Source of the DNA: CAZHSN01 sp964535125
GTDB lineage: Bacteria; Armatimonadota; HRBIN16
DNA: 26,802 nucleotides
Assembly: GCA_964535125.1 (NCBI GenBank)
Contig: CAZHSN010000031.1
Coordinates: 1-26,802, forward strand
Reading direction: 5' to 3'
The notes under the pieces were generated by a model. It worked only from the letters and a program-made list of their open reading frames with translations. It made no database searches and had not been told where the DNA came from. This document shows, in pieces, positions 23,304 through 26,802 of this stretch; position 1 is the stretch's first letter, and each line of letters opens with the position of its first letter. The position numbers and the translations under genes are program-made.

Positions 23304-25003
23304 GTGAGGATGCAACACACGCTTCAGCAATGGCCGGCTGGCCGGCTCATCGTACCGCTGTTAATCTGGGTAACCGGCTGTCTGTTGTACCTTTCGGTAT
23401 CGGGTCAGGCACAGACGCACAACTATGTGGAAGCCTGGGGACGAGTACGCAGCCAAACATACGGCATGGAGCCTATCACTAAGATCGCTGCAGGCCGGGA
23501 ACACACAGTGATGCTGCGTGCCGATGGACATGTGATCTGCCGTGGCCTGAATGTGTCCGGACAATGCGATGTGCCAGCATCGAACAGCGGTTTCACTGCG
23601 GTTGCCGCTGGCGGAGATCATACCGCGGGGTTGAAGCAGGACAGCAGCGTGGTCTGCTGGGGCTGGAACGAATATGGCCAGTGCAACGTGCCGTCACCCA
23701 ACAGTGGTTTTACCGCTGTCGCCAGCGGCGAAGATCACAACGCAGGGTTGAGGCAGAACGGCAGTGTGATCTGTTGGGGTAAGAACGAAGACGGCCAGTG
23801 CGACGTACCATCACCGAACAGCAGTTTCACTGCGATTACCTGCGGCGCTGATCACACTGTTGGGCTGAAACAAGACGGAAGCGTGGTCTGCTGGGGTTGG
23901 AACGAGTATGGCCAATGCGACGTGCCGTCGCCAAACAGCGGGTTCATCGCGGTTGCCGCAGGGTCATTGCACACCGTTGCGCTGAAACAAGACGGGAGCG
24001 TGGTCTGCTGGGGAAACTGCAGTTGGGGCGAGTGTACCGTGCCGTCTCCAAACAACGGGTTTATTGCTGTGTCAGCGGGATATGGTCACACCGTCGGCTT
24101 AAGGCAGAACGGCAGCGTGGTGTGCTGGGGCCTCAATGACAACAGGCAGTGCGACGTGCCATCACCCAACAGCGGATTCGTTGCAGTGATCTGCGGCGGA
24201 CTCCATACTGTTGGGTTGAAACAGGACGGGAGCGTGGTCTGCTGGGGAGTGAACTGGGAAGGTCAGTGCAACGTGCCGTCTCCCAACAGCGGGTTCGCTG
24301 CGGTAGCCGCCAGCACCTATCACACCGTTGGGCTGAAGCACGATGGGAGTGTGGTCTGCTGGGGACGGAATGAATATCGGCAATGCGATGTGCCGTCGCC
24401 AAACAGCGGGTTTACCGCCGTCGCTGCTGGCTGGTATCACACCATCGGCCTGAAGCAGGACGGGAGCGTGGTCTGCTGGGGNNNNNNNNNNNNNNNNNNN
24501 NNNNNNNNNNNNNNNNNNNNNNNNNNNNNNNNNNNNNNNNNNNNNNNNNNNNNNNNNNNNNNNNNNNNNNNNNNNNNNNNNAAGTGGAGGTTGCCGGAAC
24601 GGTGTTGCTGTCACAGATGGACAACCGAGCCGGTCGACCGCTGTCAGTGCAGGTACAGTATACGGGCAATGCCGACCCGGTCGAGTATGCGTGTAGCCTG
24701 TTGGAAGCCGATGGCGCCTACCGGTTGAACCTGTACAGCAAGCCGCCGTTTACGCTGCGCTTCGGCTCTCCGCATTTTCTGTCGACGCGCCTTACAGATG
24801 TCGATCCGGCACAGGGACCGGTGAATGTGCAGTTGATCAACGGCGACGCCGATGGCGACAACGAGATCACGCTGTTTGACTACCTGGTATTGGATAACGC
24901 GTTCGGTCAGGCGCATCCCATGGCCGATCTGGACGGCGACGGCGAAGTGACGCTGTTCGACTACCTGATCATCGACGGCAGCTTCGGCGCCCGTGGAGAT
25001 TGA
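23304..25003 (+). CDS. Secreted RCC1-like repeat protein with dockerin-like C-terminus, broken by assembly gap
   Basis: The N-terminus is a signal peptide (cleavage likely after SGQA). From 23481 the sequence is tandem 39-aa RCC1-like units (117 bp each): eight complete units to 24416 and a ninth cut by 100 Ns. Each unit has the pattern AVAAG-x-x-HTVGLKQDGSVVCWG, N-E-x-x-QCDVPSPNSGF, and two cysteines in a C-x8-C pair (first unit differs slightly). After the gap come a beta domain (24582-24838, VAGTVLLSQM...) and a dockerin-like double repeat (24839-25000, DADGDNEITLFDYL and DLDGDGEVTLFDYL) with calcium-loop aspartates. The frame before the gap differs from that after it because the N run is a placeholder. 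RCC1 repeats form propellers that bind partners; the role here is unknown. GTG 23304 is chosen since GGAG lies 8 bases upstream; ATG 23298 and 23310 are alternatives. Confidence 0.85.
23481..24481 (+). repeat. Tandem 117-bp repeats encoding RCC1-like units
   Basis: Eight full 117-bp units plus a partial ninth, in constant phase, with near-identical stretches such as the segment coding for GSVVCWG and VPSPNSGF. Differences cluster at the third codon position and in short variable loops, showing selection on protein. Confidence 0.9.
24482..24581. other. Assembly gap of exactly 100 N
   Basis: A run of exactly 100 N inside the repeat array. This is the standard placeholder for a scaffold gap of unknown size, so the true number of RCC1-like units and the real reading frame across it are unknown. 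Confidence 0.97.
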
Positions 25004-25038
25004 GCGGGCAGACTAATCCGTATGGCCTCCGCAACGGT

Positions 25039-25080
25039 GGCCGGCAGGGCTGTTCCCAGTTCCTGCCGGCCTTTCTGCTT
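25039..25080 (+). terminator. Rho-independent terminator of the RCC1-like gene
   Basis: GGCCGGCAGG (25039-25048) pairs perfectly with CCTGCCGGCC (25062-25071), a 10-bp GC-rich stem with a 13-base loop, followed by TTTCTGCTT. It begins 36 bases after the stop codon. Confidence 0.8.
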
Positions 25081-25165
25081 GGGCGCAGGGAGGGGTGGAT
25101 AACAGGAGTCACCTTCTGACACGGCGAATAGCCCCGTGGCGCAGGCGCGCCTGGGAGTGTGCGTG

Positions 25166-26802
25166 ATGAATGCCCCGAAGCAGTTATCTGTCCGATATCC
25201 CCGGATTGCCAATCTTTGGGGTTGCGGTCCGACGGCGGACGCGCGCCTGTGGGCGCGGTATGACCTGCTGGTGATTTACGGCGGACCCGATGAGGCGTAC
25301 GAGCCGTTTATTCGCACCGCCCGATCGATCAATCCCGGTATTACCGTCCTGGGTACCGCTCCGCTGGCCAACGTGGAGCGCGTCAAAGAGTGGCATCCCT
25401 GGCTTAAGGATGAGTGGCTGCTGCGGCGTGCAGAAGGCTCGCCGGTGACGTGGTGGGGCGGTGCGATCTATACCCCCAATCTGCTGCAGCCGGGATGTCT
25501 GGATGGATTGTACGACTGGGTGGAGCGCACGTTCGGTCGGCTGCTCGATCGCGGACTGCTGCAGGGCGCCATGTTCGACAGCGTGGTGGGACACATCTCC
25601 TGGCTGGGGAAGGACATCGACGCGGATCTGGATGGACAGCCCGACCCCATCGCCGAGCTCAACACGCGCTGGCAAGCCGCACAGAACCGGCTGTTCGACC
25701 GGCTGCATCAGCGCTGGCCGCGCGCCCTGTGGCTGGCCAACGATGCCGATGAAAACCATCGCCCGCACATTCACGGCAGACTGTTCGAGTCTGCGACATT
25801 ACTGGACGGCGTGGCTGACGGGTATATGACCGCCGAGCAGGCCCTCGACCGCCTAACCCGCTGGCGTACCGGCAGCCGACAGCCATCGGTGACGTTTGCG
25901 TTCATGGGTCATCCGCTGGGGTATCAGACATGGCGCGTTGGCAAGAGACCAACGCTGCAGGAGACAGACCGGGCTGCGCGCGACTACCGCCGTATGCGCA
26001 TCGGTTTCTTCACCGCCCTGATGGCGGATGTCTATTATGCATACGACTTTGGAACCACGATGTATGGTCATCAACGGTTCTGGTATCCCGAATATGAAGT
26101 ACGCCTCGGACAGGCAACCGGTCCGGTCCGAGTCCATACTGACCGCCCGGAACGGGTGCTGTGTGAATGGCGTTCCGGCTCCAGGCGGTCGCCATGGAGA
26201 ACGGGGCCCGACTGGCGGCCGACCACTCGAGGCATCGAGGTGCGCACTCCGGCGGGTGGTTGGCGGTGCGCATTATCCACCGACCCGGGCCGTTTGCCAT
26301 TTGTGCCCGGGCGACGGTACCGTATCGAGGCGGACTGCCGCATGCTGCGCCGACCGGACGAGATCGTCTGTGTCACCCTGCGCACGGAGACAGGTGGATG
26401 GGAACGGTTTGACCGCGGCCGCATGGATGTGAAGCTGAGTGACGGCGCATGGTGGCCGATCCGGATGACCGTCACGCCGGACACCCACACCGACTACGCC
26501 CTCCAGTGGCATGTTCCCGGCCAAGCGGCGTTCCTGGTGACGCGCCTTCGGGTAACCGAGGCGGGCGAGCCGTTGTACAGCCGCACATTCGAACAGGGCG
26601 AGGTCTGGTTCAATGCCGGCCGTACATCCCGTACGGTAACACTGCGGCGTCCTATGAAACGGATGAGGGACGACATCACGCCCCGATGGGTAGTGGAAAT
26701 CGATGACTCAGCCCCGGGCTGTGGTCCAGTCTCCGGCGACTGGCCGACTCGGGCAGATGACGTGGCGTATGACGGCACAGGTTATCGGATACTTACGGAG
26801 GG
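25166..26802 (+). CDS. Putative glycoside hydrolase (GHL15-like), 3'-truncated by window edge
   Basis: From ATG 25166 the frame is open to the last base of the window: at least 545 residues with no stop. The start is supported by GGGAG 8 bases upstream. The N-terminal half looks like a TIM barrel of the hypothetical glycosidase type: YDLLVIYGGPDEAYEPFIRT, SINPGITVLGTAPLA, then GAMFDSVVGHISW (candidate catalytic Asp about residue 137), ANDADENHRP and ADVYYAYDFGT. This resembles the putative GH family 15-like (GHL15) group; assignment is from memory. It is followed by a beta domain (about 340-500) and, near the edge, VVEIDDSAPG, SGDWPTRADDVAYDGTGYRI, which looks like the start of a golvesin/xanthan-lyase-type domain. 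No signal peptide is visible. It follows the RCC1-like gene by 162 bases with a terminator between, so it is its own transcription unit. Confidence 0.82.
   Translation, partial: MNAPKQLSVRYPRIANLWGCGPTADARLWARYDLLVIYGGPDEAYEPFIRTARSINPGITVLGTAPLANVERVKEWHPWLKDEWLLRRAEGSPVTWWGGAIYTPNLLQPGCLDGLYDWVERTFGRLLDRGLLQGAMFDSVVGHISWLGKDIDADLDGQPDPIAELNTRWQAAQNRLFDRLHQRWPRALWLANDADENHRPHIHGRLFESATLLDGVADGYMTAEQALDRLTRWRTGSRQPSVTFAFMGHPLGYQTWRVGKRPTLQETDRAARDYRRMRIGFFTALMADVYYAYDFGTTMYGHQRFWYPEYEVRLGQATGPVRVHTDRPERVLCEWRSGSRRSPWRTGPDWRPTTRGIEVRTPAGGWRCALSTDPGRLPFVPGRRYRIEADCRMLRRPDEIVCVTLRTETGGWERFDRGRMDVKLSDGAWWPIRMTVTPDTHTDYALQWHVPGQAAFLVTRLRVTEAGEPLYSRTFEQGEVWFNAGRTSRTVTLRRPMKRMRDDITPRWVVEIDDSAPGCGPVSGDWPTRADDVAYDGTGYRILTE

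Noticed and set aside
23481..24481. Regular repeats suggesting a CRISPR array
   Set aside because: The units are 117 bp, in phase, translated as RCC1-like repeats, with changes mostly at third codon positions. There are no short repeat/spacer units.

Overview
The window looks like a high-GC (about 60%) bacterial chromosome, most likely Armatimonadota. The strongest pointer is the C-terminal module of the secreted RCC1-like protein (24582-25003): a short carboxypeptidase-regulatory-like beta domain followed by a dockerin-like double repeat with two near-identical TLFDYL loops. I recall this pairing as typical of secreted Armatimonadota proteins. The density of unusual glycosidases, DUF6785-type membrane proteins and PD40-repeat proteins fits that phylum too. 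Assignment is from memory of families, not from a search. The window is a scaffold fragment: genes are cut at both ends, and one gene contains a 100-N gap.

Layout. 2-1171 (+): end of a PD40/TolB-like beta-propeller protein. 1244-3379 (+): nitrilase-superfamily hydrolase followed closely by a sugar-type MFS transporter. 3389-19095 (-): a block of seven same-strand genes read from right to left: DUF6785-like polytopic membrane protein, GH109-like Gfo/Idh/MocA protein, secreted GH106-like protein, GH127 beta-L-arabinofuranosidase-like protein, secreted GH99/GH71-like protein, a 922-aa unclassified TIM-barrel glycosidase, then (after its own probable promoter) a 763-aa GH101/DUF5696-like glycosidase. 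19587-19895 (+): a DUF5320 small protein. 19950-21041 (-): a zinc-methyltransferase-like uroporphyrinogen-decarboxylase-family protein, convergent with DUF5320 around a strong hairpin. 21277-22335 (+): parallel beta-helix protein. 22336-23303: about 1 kb with no confident gene, but with a possible small gene interrupted by an amber codon and a 25-aa single-span peptide. 23304-25003 (+): secreted RCC1-like repeat protein with the N gap and dockerin-like tail. 25166-26802 (+): a large putative glycoside hydrolase running off the right edge.

How it may work together. The minus-strand block reads as a polysaccharide-utilisation locus without SusC/SusD. Two enzymes carry signal peptides (GH106-like, GH99-like). 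The others (GH127, GH109-like, 922-aa, 763-aa) lack visible ones, so stepwise outside-to-inside breakdown is likely. The linked DUF6785 protein is the natural candidate importer. The enzyme mix points to a complex hetero-glycan with alpha-L-rhamnose, beta-L-arabinofuranose, a GH99/GH71-type mannosidic or glucosidic linkage, and possibly GalNAc. The substrate is inference.
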